A stretch of 64,000 bases of DNA from an uncultured Opitutales bacterium (GTDB taxonomy: Bacteria > Verrucomicrobiota > Verrucomicrobiia > Opitutales > Seribacteraceae): NCBI GenBank assembly GCA_943789375.1, contig CALSTX010000002.1, positions 124,001 to 188,000 of the forward strand. Direction: 5' to 3'. Below the pieces are notes generated by a model, which was given only the letters and a program-made list of their open reading frames with translations, searched no databases and was not told where the DNA came from. The position numbers and the translations under genes are program-made. Shown in pieces: positions 45,769-55,639 of this stretch (its first letter is position 1; every line of letters starts with the position of its first letter).

Positions 45769-47871
45769 TTAGAAAATTATTTTAGCCTCAGGTAAAGCCT
45801 GTCTCAGTTTCTCCACCCCTGATTCAGTAACCTTAGAATTCCAGAGATATATCTCATTGAGAGACTTAATTGAAGCTAAATCCCTCATACCTTTGTCTGA
45901 TACTTGAGTCCCTGAAAGATTAACATACTGTAAAAATTTTAATTTAGATAAAGATTTGAGTCCACCGTCTGATACTTTGGTGTTTCTTGCATTAATCCAA
46001 GTTAGGTTTGGATAACCTCCTGCAACATTCAAGGTTTTATTGGTAATCTTAGTGCGAGAAACATCAAGGTGGGAGATGTTGTTTTTGATCCCACTGAAGG
46101 CCCCAAGATTGGAGTCTTGAACTTCACTTGAAAAGGAAGAAAATTCAGCTCTGACTAATGGGCTCTTTTCTGAAATTTGACGCACAAGAGCCCCCGTTTT
46201 TTCAGCTGCTGTTAATGATGACCTGGAAGGACTGCTCAGTCTTTTGGCAATGATATCCAAGATAGAAGACTTGCTATCAGTGGTAGCCAGGACAGGTTCA
46301 GCTTTTTTAACCTTGGGCTTGGCATTCGGGTCTGCCGCGATTGCTGCCGGTTGTTCGGATGCACCTTCAAGAATCCATCTTTTCACCATGGTAATTTCAT
46401 CTTCGGATAAAGGCCCACCCTTGGGAGGCATGATTTCAGGATCTTCTTTGTCGAGAGTGATCACTCGGTGCAAGGTGCTATCAGTATGATCCCCGGGCGT
46501 AACGATTATGCCGTCAAGGTTTCCTTTGAGCACCCATTCATGAGTGTCTAATCGCAAACCTGCCCTAGGTTTAATAGTACGACTATTTTTAACATAGGGA
46601 GCGCCATGACATTCTAGGCATTTTTTTTCAAAGAGTGGTAAAATATGATGATTGAAACTGACCGGTTCGTCAGGAGCAGGTATCCCACCTTTTGTTGCAG
46701 ACATATTGTTTTTCGACGGCTTGGCCCCTTCGGATATCCATCTTTTGATAATATCGATTTTCTCAGCATCGACTGGACCACCTTTGGGGGGCATGAATAA
46801 ATCATCATCTTCAGGAAGATTAAGGACAGAATAAAGCCGACTTTTTTCTAGATCATTAGCGACAACAACAGGACCGTCTAAATTTCCTTTCATAACCTCG
46901 GCAAAGCTATCAAATCTTAGGCTTGCTTTGGGGTTGACCAATCGTCCTGATCGGTCGAAGGGGGCGTGATGGCAGTCATTACAACGCTCTTCGAGAATAG
47001 GTAGAACATGCCGGTCAAAATCAATGGGTTCTCCAGGTTTCGGTTTGGCTCCAACTGCTTTTGCCATGGCTTCTTCTGGACTCACTCCTAATAAGACGGG
47101 AATATGGGAGAAAAAAGAACCGGGTCGAAAAGTAACTTCCTTAGGTGGGGGTGGCTTACGGATCTCATTAAGATCAGTAGTTTCCTCAGTCGGTGTTGAG
47201 GTAGCAACTGAAACAACTTTTCCGGACGGTTTTTCTGTGGCACCTTCAAGTATCCAACGGCGAATAAGATTAATCTGCTCTGAGTTCAAAGGATCCCCTT
47301 TAGGTGGCATAATCATATCATCATCGGGAGGAAGGGTAACCACTTCCAACAATAGGCTTCCTTTGTCATCCCCGGGAATGATAACAGGGTCATCTCCAAA
47401 ACCCTTCATAAGCATTTCATAATTATCAAACCGAAGCCCTGCTTTTGGCTTCATAGTACGACCATTTTTTTCGTAGGGTGCTTGGTGGCATTCATTACAA
47501 TTTTGAGTCAGGATCGGCATGATTTGGGAGTGGAAATCTATGCCTTTGGCTGCCCCTGCAGTCGTGACACTCGGTTGAGCACTTGCAGGTGAAGAGGGGG
47601 TAGACGGATTTGGCATCCCCTTGGGGATACGATTTAACCTTGCTCCACTAATTAAGTAAGTTTGATCACCTTTAGATAGTGCTTTGAGGGGGACTTTGAA
47701 AAGCTTCCCACTTTTATTAGAAAGAATAAAGGTTTGTCCTTCATACCCTACAGCCCGGCCTTCAAATGACTGACCTTGCGGAGTTTTATAAATACGATAA
47801 GGTTCAGCTCCGTAGGCAAAAAAGGTGGGAAAACAGGATACAATTAAGAGTAGGAGGATGGTCTTAATCAT
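45769..47871 (-). CDS. Secreted triheme c-type cytochrome with SHD1-like and leucine-rich domains
   Basis: A 700-aa exported protein (signal peptide TILLLLIVSCFPTFFAYG). Residues about 25-70 form an SHD1-like domain (SLA1 homology; FEGRAVGYEGQTFILSNKSG). Three planctomycete-type cytochrome c modules follow, each with one CxxCH: CNECH (about 127), CNDCH (about 297) and CLECH (about 420). Each module ends in DDDMIMPPKG-like stretches. The C-terminus has leucine-rich repeats (NLTWINARNTKVSDGG, LKFLQYVNLSGTQVSD). It is probably a periplasmic or surface electron carrier, co-transcribed with the DUF1501 and DUF1549/1553 genes. Confidence 0.9.
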   Translation of the reverse strand: MIKTILLLLIVSCFPTFFAYGAEPYRIYKTPQGQSFEGRAVGYEGQTFILSNKSGKLFKVPLKALSKGDQTYLISGARLNRIPKGMPNPSTPSSPASAQPSVTTAGAAKGIDFHSQIMPILTQNCNECHQAPYEKNGRTMKPKAGLRFDNYEMLMKGFGDDPVIIPGDDKGSLLLEVVTLPPDDDMIMPPKGDPLNSEQINLIRRWILEGATEKPSGKVVSVATSTPTEETTDLNEIRKPPPPKEVTFRPGSFFSHIPVLLGVSPEEAMAKAVGAKPKPGEPIDFDRHVLPILEERCNDCHHAPFDRSGRLVNPKASLRFDSFAEVMKGNLDGPVVVANDLEKSRLYSVLNLPEDDDLFMPPKGGPVDAEKIDIIKRWISEGAKPSKNNMSATKGGIPAPDEPVSFNHHILPLFEKKCLECHGAPYVKNSRTIKPRAGLRLDTHEWVLKGNLDGIIVTPGDHTDSTLHRVITLDKEDPEIMPPKGGPLSEDEITMVKRWILEGASEQPAAIAADPNAKPKVKKAEPVLATTDSKSSILDIIAKRLSSPSRSSLTAAEKTGALVRQISEKSPLVRAEFSSFSSEVQDSNLGAFSGIKNNISHLDVSRTKITNKTLNVAGGYPNLTWINARNTKVSDGGLKSLSKLKFLQYVNLSGTQVSDKGMRDLASIKSLNEIYLWNSKVTESGVEKLRQALPEAKIIF

Positions 47872-47892
47872 TAATCAATGCTTCCGAAAGAA

Positions 47893-49191
47893 TTAGGCAA
47901 TGACATCAAACAACGGTTCACCTTTGTGTGCGACGGTAAAAGGTCTGCCCGAAGGAGAGTATTGAACATCATTGAGCGGTAATCCTAAAAGGTATGCTAT
48001 GGTTGCGTTCAGGTCTTCTGGCTTGATCGGCTTTCCTTCCGTAGGTAAACGACCTCTGTCGTCAGTTTCCCCGTAGCTTGTGCCACCCTTGACTCCACCA
48101 CCGGCCATAAATGCGGTGAAGCAGTAAGGCCAGTGATCCCGACCATCGCGACCGTTAATATTTGGAGTGCGGCCAAATTCAGAAGTGAGTACAACTAAAG
48201 TTTCCTGAAGTAATCCTCTCATTTCTAAATCCATGAGTAATGCTCCTAGTGCCTTGTCCACATCTGCACAATTATTAGCTACGGCTTCAAAATTGTTACC
48301 GTGGGTATCCCAACCCCCACGAGAAACTTCAATGTAACGGACTTTATTTTCTACTAACCTGCGGGCTAAAAGGCAACCTTGGCCAAAATTGGAAGTGCCA
48401 TACAGATCATGCATCGCTTTTGGTTCTTTGGTGATGTCAAAAGCATTAAGGTCTTCGCTGTTCATCAGCTTGATCGCATCTTTATACAGATTAGAATAAG
48501 CTCGAACTTGTTTCTGTTTGTACTCGGCAGTAAAGTTAACATTAAGTTTTTCCGCCATGGTGATACGGTTACCAAATGTCTGCTGGTCCAGATAAGAAGC
48601 CATCGAGCTATTCGCAAGGCCTGACTTTGGATTTCCTATGGGCAGGGCACCGTGCTCGGCTTCGAGGAAACCAGCTCCACCGCCACCACCACCAATCCTT
48701 ACATTTCGAGGAATTGTGCGATTAATAGGCCCTGAAAGTTTCGATACCCAACTGCCGAATGTTGGATGTACTATCGTTCCACGCTTGAGATAACTCGTGT
48801 GCATTAGGTAACTGGCTTGCATGTGGGCTCCTTGGCTTGTGACCATGGTTTTTATCAAAGCCGAGTTGTGCATGTGCTGAGCGGTGAGTGGAAGATTTTC
48901 CGATAAAATAACACCGTCTGCACTGGTCGCAATTGATTTAACAGGCCCTTGAATGTCAGGGTTATTTGGCTTTGGCCCAAAGGTGTCGAGGTGAGACATT
49001 GCACCTGACATATTCAAATAAATGACATGTCTTGCCGCAGCTGGTCTTGCTCCAGGGGTCAGTGCTTTGACACTGTTGTGAATGTAAGATCCAGCCATGG
49101 GCATAAGGCCAACTCCGAGGCAAGCTTTTGCAGCGTTTGCAATAAATTCACGGCGGCCGAGTTCGTCAATGGTGTTGGGTGATAAGTTCAT
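47893..49191 (-). CDS. DUF1501 family protein (Tat-exported)
   Basis: A 432-aa protein. The twin-arginine signal is LGRREFIANAAKACLGVGLM. The body has the DUF1501 features (sulfatase-like alkaline phosphatase fold): VIYLNMSGAMSHLDTFGPKP, RGGWDTHGNNFEAVAN and VVLTSEFGRTPNINGRDGRD. The family always neighbours DUF1549/DUF1553 genes in Planctomycetes and Verrucomicrobia. It is exported folded, probably with metal ions bound. It is in the middle of a three-gene operon. Confidence 0.93.
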   Translation of the reverse strand: MNLSPNTIDELGRREFIANAAKACLGVGLMPMAGSYIHNSVKALTPGARPAAARHVIYLNMSGAMSHLDTFGPKPNNPDIQGPVKSIATSADGVILSENLPLTAQHMHNSALIKTMVTSQGAHMQASYLMHTSYLKRGTIVHPTFGSWVSKLSGPINRTIPRNVRIGGGGGGAGFLEAEHGALPIGNPKSGLANSSMASYLDQQTFGNRITMAEKLNVNFTAEYKQKQVRAYSNLYKDAIKLMNSEDLNAFDITKEPKAMHDLYGTSNFGQGCLLARRLVENKVRYIEVSRGGWDTHGNNFEAVANNCADVDKALGALLMDLEMRGLLQETLVVLTSEFGRTPNINGRDGRDHWPYCFTAFMAGGGVKGGTSYGETDDRGRLPTEGKPIKPEDLNATIAYLLGLPLNDVQYSPSGRPFTVAHKGEPLFDVIA

Positions 49192-49236
49192 GTAATGTAT
49201 CCTTGATTAGTATTTATAAATGGTTGGGTTTTCAAA

Positions 49237-51762
49237 TTATTGCACAAAGAGGAATTCGTGACTATTGACCAAGACCCAAATTAGGTCTTTTTCTGGGTGA
49301 GGACTTTCGCGCACCGCATCCTTAAAGGTTCGAACTTCTGAACTGCTCGGTTCACGATTTAAAACAGCAAGAAAAGCATTTTCGATTTTAGTGTCTATCG
49401 TTTTGCCTTTTTGAATGATTTCAAGGATTTTCACCTTATCATTTTTAAGTAATTGATTTTCGACATAACCGTTCAACAGGTTAAGAACTTGTGTGACTGA
49501 TGCCTGTTTGTGGCTCCCTTCAATTTGGTCTCTGTTAGAGGCCCCGAATTCACTGATTAAGTGACCAGCTGGTGCTGGAGACCCAACTTCGGAAGCCCGA
49601 ATAGTACTGCGGTCCTTAACATAATTACCATAGTCATGTGCAGGTTTTGCGTAAGATTTTGTGACCTCTGGCGGAGCATTTTGTTTCTGTTTAAACTGAT
49701 TCAAGCAAGAACGGCAGCAAAACGCGACCGTATCGCCATCATCATTAAAGGCAAGAAGAGAAGGATCTATGGGACGACCAGGTTTGATCGGGCAATCTGA
49801 ATTGATGGGATCACCAAACTTCATCGCTGTTGTTTTCGATGCTGTTGAGCTTGCTGGGCTTGGTTGGCTTTCTTTGAATCGGTTCAGGCAGGAACGACAG
49901 CAAAACCCTATGGTTTCACCTTTATCATTGAGTGCTTTCAGGGATGGATCAATGGCACGACCAGGTTTAAGAGGACATTCAGCATTAATGGGATCGCCAA
50001 GTTTTGCAGCCATCTCTTTCATTTCTTTTTTGGGAGCTGCTACAGCACCAGGCTGAAGTCCAGCTCGTTTCATCATTAAGGCAAATAATTCTTCACCCGA
50101 CATTTCCAGGTAACTTTCGTAGGTACTGTAATCATCCCGTCTTTTGAGCTGTCGGGTATCCACATCTGAAAAATTTAAGGCCACAAGAGAATCCCAAAGC
50201 TGCTCGCCAGACATTCTTTCCATAAGTGGGCCCTGATAAAAATAGGGAATACTTCCACGAGTTGGGGTTTGTACATTTGGACCGGCAAGCACCCACTTGA
50301 CTTCAGGTGGCATGATAGTATCCTTAGCATCACGAGCCATCATATCAGGTTTGGGAGCCTCGCGTTGAAATGCTTGGGTGTTATAAATAATGCGTTGAAA
50401 TTCTTTAATATCGTAATTAAGAGCCACCATAACTTTTTCAAGATGGAGTTGGAGTGTTGGATCCGTCGGCATAGTATCATCAATCATGTTATCCAATGGT
50501 TCGATAAATGCTAAACCGAAGGCTTCTTTCCATAGTCGGTTCACAATAACTGCGGTAAACCTAGGGTTAGATTCAGAGGCAACCCAATTAGCATAAGAAG
50601 ATCTTGAACCGGTAACCTCAAGATTTTCATCAAGCTCAGCAGCGAGACCGAAAATTGTGGAAGCTTTTATCTCTTGGTTAGGGTTGGCGTTATCATACTG
50701 ATAGTCTCCAGGAAGCTTAATCTTTCCATTGCCCATGCTTGCCAAACCGATGCCCATTATGTCGTTAAAATTCAAACTCGCTCTTCGGATTTTTTCGGAT
50801 GCATTGACATTATCCTCCCTGTTCATCCTGTTGCGTTCCGCTCTTACAAGTTTATTAAAAGTATCCATGTTCTCTCCGGTTCTGTAACGGGAATTACCGG
50901 CCCCTTCAGTAAAGGCTGCCATCTCATAGAATTGTTTTTGAGACCAGCGGTCGAAAGGGTGGTCATGGCACTGTGCGCATTCCAAACTTGTTCCAAGGAA
51001 GATACGAACTGTATTGGACATGTTATCCAATTGCATTCCTCGATCACGAATAAAATAACCAACTGCACCGTTTCCGCGTTCCCACATCGGACCAGAAGCA
51101 GATAACATTTCTTTGACCCAAACATCATAGAGTTTATTGGTGGCGATCGATTCACGAATATAATCGATATAAGGCCTTCCGGAAACTCGGTTCCCGAGAT
51201 TTTCTTTAGCACGGAGAATATCTGCCCAAAAGTTAAACCAATGACTCACATACCCATGACTACCTAAAAGTTTATCGATAAGCGCAGATTTTTTGATGGA
51301 TCTGTCTCGGTTTTCTAAAAATTCAGTGGACTCTTCGTATGTGGGAATTCTACCAATTATTTTCAGATAAGCTCTTCTAAGAAAGACTTCTTCACTTGCA
51401 GATTTGTTGGGACGAAGCTTGTAAGATTGAAGTTTTTTTTCGATGAGGCTGTCTATGTAGCGGGAGTTTGCTTTCAGTACAGATGATGAAAGTGGCCTTT
51501 GGAACTCGGGTAGGGCGTCATGATTGGGAGCAAAGTTATTTTTGACAAATGCTTGGTCATCTTCAGTGAAAATGTCTAAACTGATTCGAAAAAGTTGATT
51601 GTCTTTACTACGCCGGAGAAGAATGTCTCCGTCTTCAAAAAACTTTTCCACAGAACCCTTGATCTTTTGCCCATTTTTGGAATGAAAATCTCTTTCGGCT
51701 GATCCATACGAGGAAAAAGGCAAAAGTGCAAAAAATGAAATAAAAGCGAGAAAGTTATACAT
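49237..51762 (-). CDS. DUF1549/DUF1553 protein with two inserted Cys-rich YHS/TRASH-like modules
   Basis: An 841-aa exported protein with signal peptide, an SHD1-like domain (FHSKNGQKIKGSVEKFFEDG) and the DUF1549 domain (RYIDSLIEKKLQSYKLRPNK, CAQCHDHPFDRW). The DUF1553 domain (YANWVASESNPRFTAVIVNR) is present, and the protein ends in RDALIWVL-like ENSHEFLFVQ. Uniquely, residues about 585-635 and 650-695 are two related copies of a small Cys-rich motif: GDPINAECPLKPGRAIDPS with FCCRSCLNRF, and GDPINSDCPIKPGRPIDPS with FCCRSCLNQF. These resemble metal-binding YHS/TRASH motifs. It is the first gene of the operon leading to DUF1501 and the triheme cytochrome. Confidence 0.9.
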   Translation of the reverse strand: MYNFLAFISFFALLPFSSYGSAERDFHSKNGQKIKGSVEKFFEDGDILLRRSKDNQLFRISLDIFTEDDQAFVKNNFAPNHDALPEFQRPLSSSVLKANSRYIDSLIEKKLQSYKLRPNKSASEEVFLRRAYLKIIGRIPTYEESTEFLENRDRSIKKSALIDKLLGSHGYVSHWFNFWADILRAKENLGNRVSGRPYIDYIRESIATNKLYDVWVKEMLSASGPMWERGNGAVGYFIRDRGMQLDNMSNTVRIFLGTSLECAQCHDHPFDRWSQKQFYEMAAFTEGAGNSRYRTGENMDTFNKLVRAERNRMNREDNVNASEKIRRASLNFNDIMGIGLASMGNGKIKLPGDYQYDNANPNQEIKASTIFGLAAELDENLEVTGSRSSYANWVASESNPRFTAVIVNRLWKEAFGLAFIEPLDNMIDDTMPTDPTLQLHLEKVMVALNYDIKEFQRIIYNTQAFQREAPKPDMMARDAKDTIMPPEVKWVLAGPNVQTPTRGSIPYFYQGPLMERMSGEQLWDSLVALNFSDVDTRQLKRRDDYSTYESYLEMSGEELFALMMKRAGLQPGAVAAPKKEMKEMAAKLGDPINAECPLKPGRAIDPSLKALNDKGETIGFCCRSCLNRFKESQPSPASSTASKTTAMKFGDPINSDCPIKPGRPIDPSLLAFNDDGDTVAFCCRSCLNQFKQKQNAPPEVTKSYAKPAHDYGNYVKDRSTIRASEVGSPAPAGHLISEFGASNRDQIEGSHKQASVTQVLNLLNGYVENQLLKNDKVKILEIIQKGKTIDTKIENAFLAVLNREPSSSEVRTFKDAVRESPHPEKDLIWVLVNSHEFLFVQ

Positions 51763-52183
51763 AATTTTAAATCTGATCCGATTGAACTTTTATGGCAAGA
51801 TTTTTTTAGCGTTTTACAGGTTCGTAATGAGTAAGAAAACTCTTTGTTATTTTATTCCAAAACACTTCTAAATCTTTTGTTTTTTTTAAGGATTATTTCA
51901 TTTTGCGAAATTTTGCGTGGAATCGTCTTGAATATCATCAGATTTTGCTTGTTTGCTTTAAGTTCAAAAGAAGTGATCCGTCCTCAGTTTTGGCAAGATT
52001 TCTTAATAAATATCAATGAGTGAATTCGCTCTATTAATGAAGTTCAACCGGATTGCTCAATTTTAAGTAAATAAATATGATGTATGGCTTTGAGAAGTGG
52101 ATGTGATTTATGTTAAAAAAGTGACAGATTATCTGTTGGTCGTTGCTTTAAAGCTATTTTTCGAAATAAAGAGATAAATTGTA
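51763..52183. other. Intergenic, promoter region between divergent genes
   Basis: About 420 bp, A+T-rich. It must hold the promoters of the DUF1549 operon and the octaheme cytochrome gene. No open frame, RNA or strong operator palindrome is evident. Confidence 0.4.
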
Positions 52184-54490
52184 ATGACATCTTCTTTTAA
52201 GATAATCCTTATCAACATCACATTGTGGGTTTGCGTTTCGTGCGAAAAGAAACAGGCAACTGCCACAGAAGGGAGTTTCACAAATACTGACAAGCAACTC
52301 TACAGGTTAGACGATCATGTCGGTTCAAAAACCTGTGCGGAATGTCACCAGGAGGCTCATGGAAAATGGAAAGAATCTCATCATTTCCATGCAATGGAAT
52401 TACCGAATGATCAAACTGTAAGGGCAGATTTCAATAATTCGCTTTTTGAAAATTATGGAGTGACCACCAAATTTTTTAGGAAAGACGAAAAATATTTGGT
52501 AGAAACTGAAAATCAAGCAGGTGAAATGGAGGTGTTTGAAGTCGCCTACACGTTTGGGTGGGAGCCTTTACAACAGTATTTGGTGAAATTCCCAGACGGT
52601 CGCATGCAAGTGCTCCCAACCTGTTGGGATGTGGAGAAAAAAGAATGGTATCATCTGTATCCAAATGAAAAAATTGCTCCATCGGATCCTCTTTTTTGGA
52701 CTCGATCTCTTCAAAACTGGGATCATATGTGTGCCGATTGTCATTCCACGAATCTGAGGAAAAAATTTGATGAGGCATCCCAAACCTTTTCTACTGCTTA
52801 TTCTGAAATTAATGTTTCATGCGAATCATGTCATGGTCCAGGGCGAGAGCATGTTGAGCTGGCAAGGTTAGGTACTGATTTTAAAGAAATGCCAGATTTT
52901 GCACTGGCTGATGTGAATAGCACCAATATTGCTCAAATTGAAACTTGTGCAAAGTGTCACGCGAGGAGGGGCTTTGTTCATCCTGGGCATCATGCAGGCA
53001 GTTCTTTTTTGGATCATTTTTTGCCTGAAGTCGTACAACCATGGTCACCAGACATGCAAGTTCCTACTTATCATGTTGATGGTCAGATTGACGATGAAGT
53101 TTATGTCTATGGATCTTATGTTCAAAGCAAAATGTTCCACCAGGGAGTCAAGTGCGTTGATTGTCATGATCCTCATACGGTGAAGTTACATACTTATGAT
53201 AATCAGCTTTGTACGCGTTGTCATGTCCCCAATGATAAGAATCCGCTCGGTTTCGATACACCTTCGCATCATTTTCACCCCATGGGTACAGAAGGAGCAA
53301 AATGTGTGGAATGTCATATGCCCCATAAAACCTACATGGGTATAGATGATCGCCGGGATCACAGCATCCGTATTCCCCGACCTGATCTTTCTGTACGGTT
53401 TGGTTCTCCAAATGCATGCAACCAATGCCATCAAGACAAAAATGCTCAATGGGCAGCAGATGCGATTACTAAACTTAAAGGACCAGATCGCCCGAAAGAG
53501 GCCAGGCACCCCGAAGCCTTTCATGCTTTTCGAACCGGTGGGCCCAACGCGGAAAAGCTGTTACTTGAAACCTGTCGGGATGTAGAATCGCCAGCATTTA
53601 CCCGTGCTGGAGCTATGCTTGCTTTGCGACGATTTATAAGTGATGTTAGCTTTGAAGAGGCGAAGAGAAACCTAGATTCTAATCAGTCGGTCGTTCGGGT
53701 GGCGGCTCTATCTAAATTAGAGGGTATGCCAGTTTCGGAAGCTTACCCTGAGCTGGTAAAAATGCTCAACGATCCCATCCGCTCAGTACGTACTGAAGCC
53801 GCTCGCCTACTTTCCCGTGCTCCACATTCTTTATTTTCCCCTTCAGACTTTAGACTTTTCCAGGAAGTTTTTGAAGAGCTCAAGCTTCGCTATACCAGTA
53901 ATCTTGACAGGCCTGAATCATATCTTTCACTCGGAATTCTAGCAGAAAATCAAAACCTTCCCCTTGATGCAGAGAAGTATTACCGGCAGGGTATTCGTCG
54001 AGAGGATACATATGTGCCCGCCCGGATGAATCTGGCAACTTTATTGAGCAGAAGAGGGAAAAATCAGGAGGCGGAAAAATTTTTAAGAGAAGCAGTTCGG
54101 TTGCAACCAACTTGGGGGCAGGTTCACTATTCCTTGGGCTTACTATTGGCTGAGGATGAGAAGCGCATCTCCGAAGCCATTCGTTCTCTAGAGAGAGCTT
54201 CCGCATATTGGCAGGAAAATCCCCGTGTTTTCAATAACCTAGCGATTGCTTACTGGAAGAGCGAAGAATATGAAGATGCAATCATTTCTTTTCGTCAAGC
54301 CTCTAGGTTACAACCAGACAATCCTGAGTTTTTGCAAAACCTTGTACAGTTATTGTTGCAACAACAAAGATGGAATGAGGCTTTGCCATTTGTTGAGAAA
54401 ATAGTCGAACTTTTGCCGAATAACCCCCAATACATTTCATTGCTGTCCGAAATTAAAGGGGAAGTAATGCGAGTGCGTAATTCGAAATAA
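52184..54490 (+). CDS. Octaheme c-type cytochrome lipoprotein with HEAT and TPR repeats
   Basis: A 768-aa protein with a lipobox (LWVCVSC, Cys about 20). Eight CxxCH haem sites lie at about residues 50, 182, 210, 254, 323, 342, 373 and 411 (CAECH, CADCH, CESCH, CAKCH, CVDCH, CTRCH, CVECH, CNQCH), with several HEAT-like helices near 455-560. TPR repeats fill 590-760 (YVPARMNLATLLSRRGKNQE, WGQVHYSLGLLLAED, NPRVFNNLAIAYWKSEE). The haem part is of the cytochrome c554/NrfA-like multihaem type. It is an electron carrier or reductase at the cell envelope; the electron acceptor is unknown. It ends 2 bp before tRNA-Thr. Confidence 0.92.
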   Translation: MTSSFKIILINITLWVCVSCEKKQATATEGSFTNTDKQLYRLDDHVGSKTCAECHQEAHGKWKESHHFHAMELPNDQTVRADFNNSLFENYGVTTKFFRKDEKYLVETENQAGEMEVFEVAYTFGWEPLQQYLVKFPDGRMQVLPTCWDVEKKEWYHLYPNEKIAPSDPLFWTRSLQNWDHMCADCHSTNLRKKFDEASQTFSTAYSEINVSCESCHGPGREHVELARLGTDFKEMPDFALADVNSTNIAQIETCAKCHARRGFVHPGHHAGSSFLDHFLPEVVQPWSPDMQVPTYHVDGQIDDEVYVYGSYVQSKMFHQGVKCVDCHDPHTVKLHTYDNQLCTRCHVPNDKNPLGFDTPSHHFHPMGTEGAKCVECHMPHKTYMGIDDRRDHSIRIPRPDLSVRFGSPNACNQCHQDKNAQWAADAITKLKGPDRPKEARHPEAFHAFRTGGPNAEKLLLETCRDVESPAFTRAGAMLALRRFISDVSFEEAKRNLDSNQSVVRVAALSKLEGMPVSEAYPELVKMLNDPIRSVRTEAARLLSRAPHSLFSPSDFRLFQEVFEELKLRYTSNLDRPESYLSLGILAENQNLPLDAEKYYRQGIRREDTYVPARMNLATLLSRRGKNQEAEKFLREAVRLQPTWGQVHYSLGLLLAEDEKRISEAIRSLERASAYWQENPRVFNNLAIAYWKSEEYEDAIISFRQASRLQPDNPEFLQNLVQLLLQQQRWNEALPFVEKIVELLPNNPQYISLLSEIKGEVMRVRNSK

Positions 54491-54492
54491 AA

Positions 54493-54568
54493 TGGAGCCA
54501 CCTGTCAGGGTCGAACTGACGACATCCTCATTACAAGTGAGGCGCTCTACCAACTGAGCTAAGGTGGC
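54493..54568 (-). tRNA. tRNA-Thr (anticodon TGT)
   Basis: A 76-nt cloverleaf on the minus strand: acceptor GCCACCT/AGGTGGC, D-arm TAGCTCAGTTGGTAGAG, anticodon loop CTTGTAA (TGT), T-arm GTCAGTTCGACCCTGAC, discriminator T and encoded CCA. Confidence 0.95.
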
Positions 54569-54634
54569 GAAATCCAATTTTCAATAGCTTAGTAAATGGT
54601 TTTTGAAAATGCAATCGGATAGTCGTGTTCTTAT

Positions 54635-55639
54635 TTATTTTATTTCAACAGAGTCGCAAAGAAACAGTTTTTCTATGGGGATGTGAGAGAGTAAGAGCGA
54701 TCGGCAGGTGGAAATCCTTTCCCTTTCAATCTCGGCACGATAAGAAATGCTTCCATCTTTCTTTTCTAATTTACCAGAAAATAATGGTTCCTTTGGATAA
54801 AGTTTTTGTATGCTTCTGAAAAAGCCTGTGGGCATACGGAAGGCACCTAAACTAACGGAGTGAAGGGAGTGCGCGGGCAGTGCCGCAATTAATTGATTAA
54901 AAAGTTTGGCGTAGCGGGCGTCGAAGTCGACACAATCAATGATGGGGTCAATACGGAGACCTATCTTCCATCCGAGTGCAGCCAGTTTTTCCATCGCTTT
55001 AATACGGGACTGAACAGAGGGAACCTTGTGCTCTAGTTGCTGGCTAATTTCCTCCGGGGTAAAACTAAATGCAACCACTGCATTATCTAATGGGTCTGTT
55101 CTTTCCAACACTTGGCTAGCAATACTCTTGGTTCGAAGCTCAAGCCATGAATTTGGTAATTCCCGAAAGAATGGAATAAATTCTTGGGCAAACCCCGTGA
55201 GCGATTCTAGCGCTAAACTATCACAGTCATAACCTGAAAAAAACCAACTGGGTTCCTCCCCTAATTCATCATGCTTTTTTTTAATCTCTGCTTTAAAATC
55301 CTCAAAGTTTACGAACAGAACATAGTGAGCGGATGGAAACATACCTTGCAAAAAACAATACCTGCAATCATAGAGGCAGTTAAGAAGATGGGAGAAATAA
55401 AAGTTTTGAGACCCACCGATGCCATAGCTTGCGGGAATCGGATGAATTTTTTTCCCATTTTGTTTTGCCAGGATGAGTGCGGGGTTCTTCTTTTGCAGCC
55501 TGAAACTTTGCCCCCTGGGGTTAAATACCTCTTTGTAGTGCTTACAGGGAATCTTTGTCGCCTTCGGGAATCGACGAAAAAACTCTTGAGTCCGAGGGTG
55601 TTCTTCGATGTCTTCCTCGAAATAAATATATTCGATCAT
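54635..55639 (-). CDS. Spore photoproduct lyase-like radical SAM protein
   Basis: A 334-aa enzyme of the SplB type. The cluster motif C-x3-C-x2-C is CLYDCRYC, preceded by the family element GGSQNFYFSHLLN. SGYDCDSLALESLTG, ELRTKS and VVAFSFTPEEISQQLEHKVP follow, as in spore photoproduct lyase, ending with GLRIDPIIDCVD and HSVSLGAFRMP. SPL repairs thymine dimers in spores. In a Gram-negative bacterium the role is more probably another DNA or RNA repair or modification. It overlaps a nucleosidase gene by 4 bp. Confidence 0.88.
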   Translation of the reverse strand: MIEYIYFEEDIEEHPRTQEFFRRFPKATKIPCKHYKEVFNPRGQSFRLQKKNPALILAKQNGKKIHPIPASYGIGGSQNFYFSHLLNCLYDCRYCFLQGMFPSAHYVLFVNFEDFKAEIKKKHDELGEEPSWFFSGYDCDSLALESLTGFAQEFIPFFRELPNSWLELRTKSIASQVLERTDPLDNAVVAFSFTPEEISQQLEHKVPSVQSRIKAMEKLAALGWKIGLRIDPIIDCVDFDARYAKLFNQLIAALPAHSLHSVSLGAFRMPTGFFRSIQKLYPKEPLFSGKLEKKDGSISYRAEIERERISTCRSLLLSHIPIEKLFLCDSVEIK

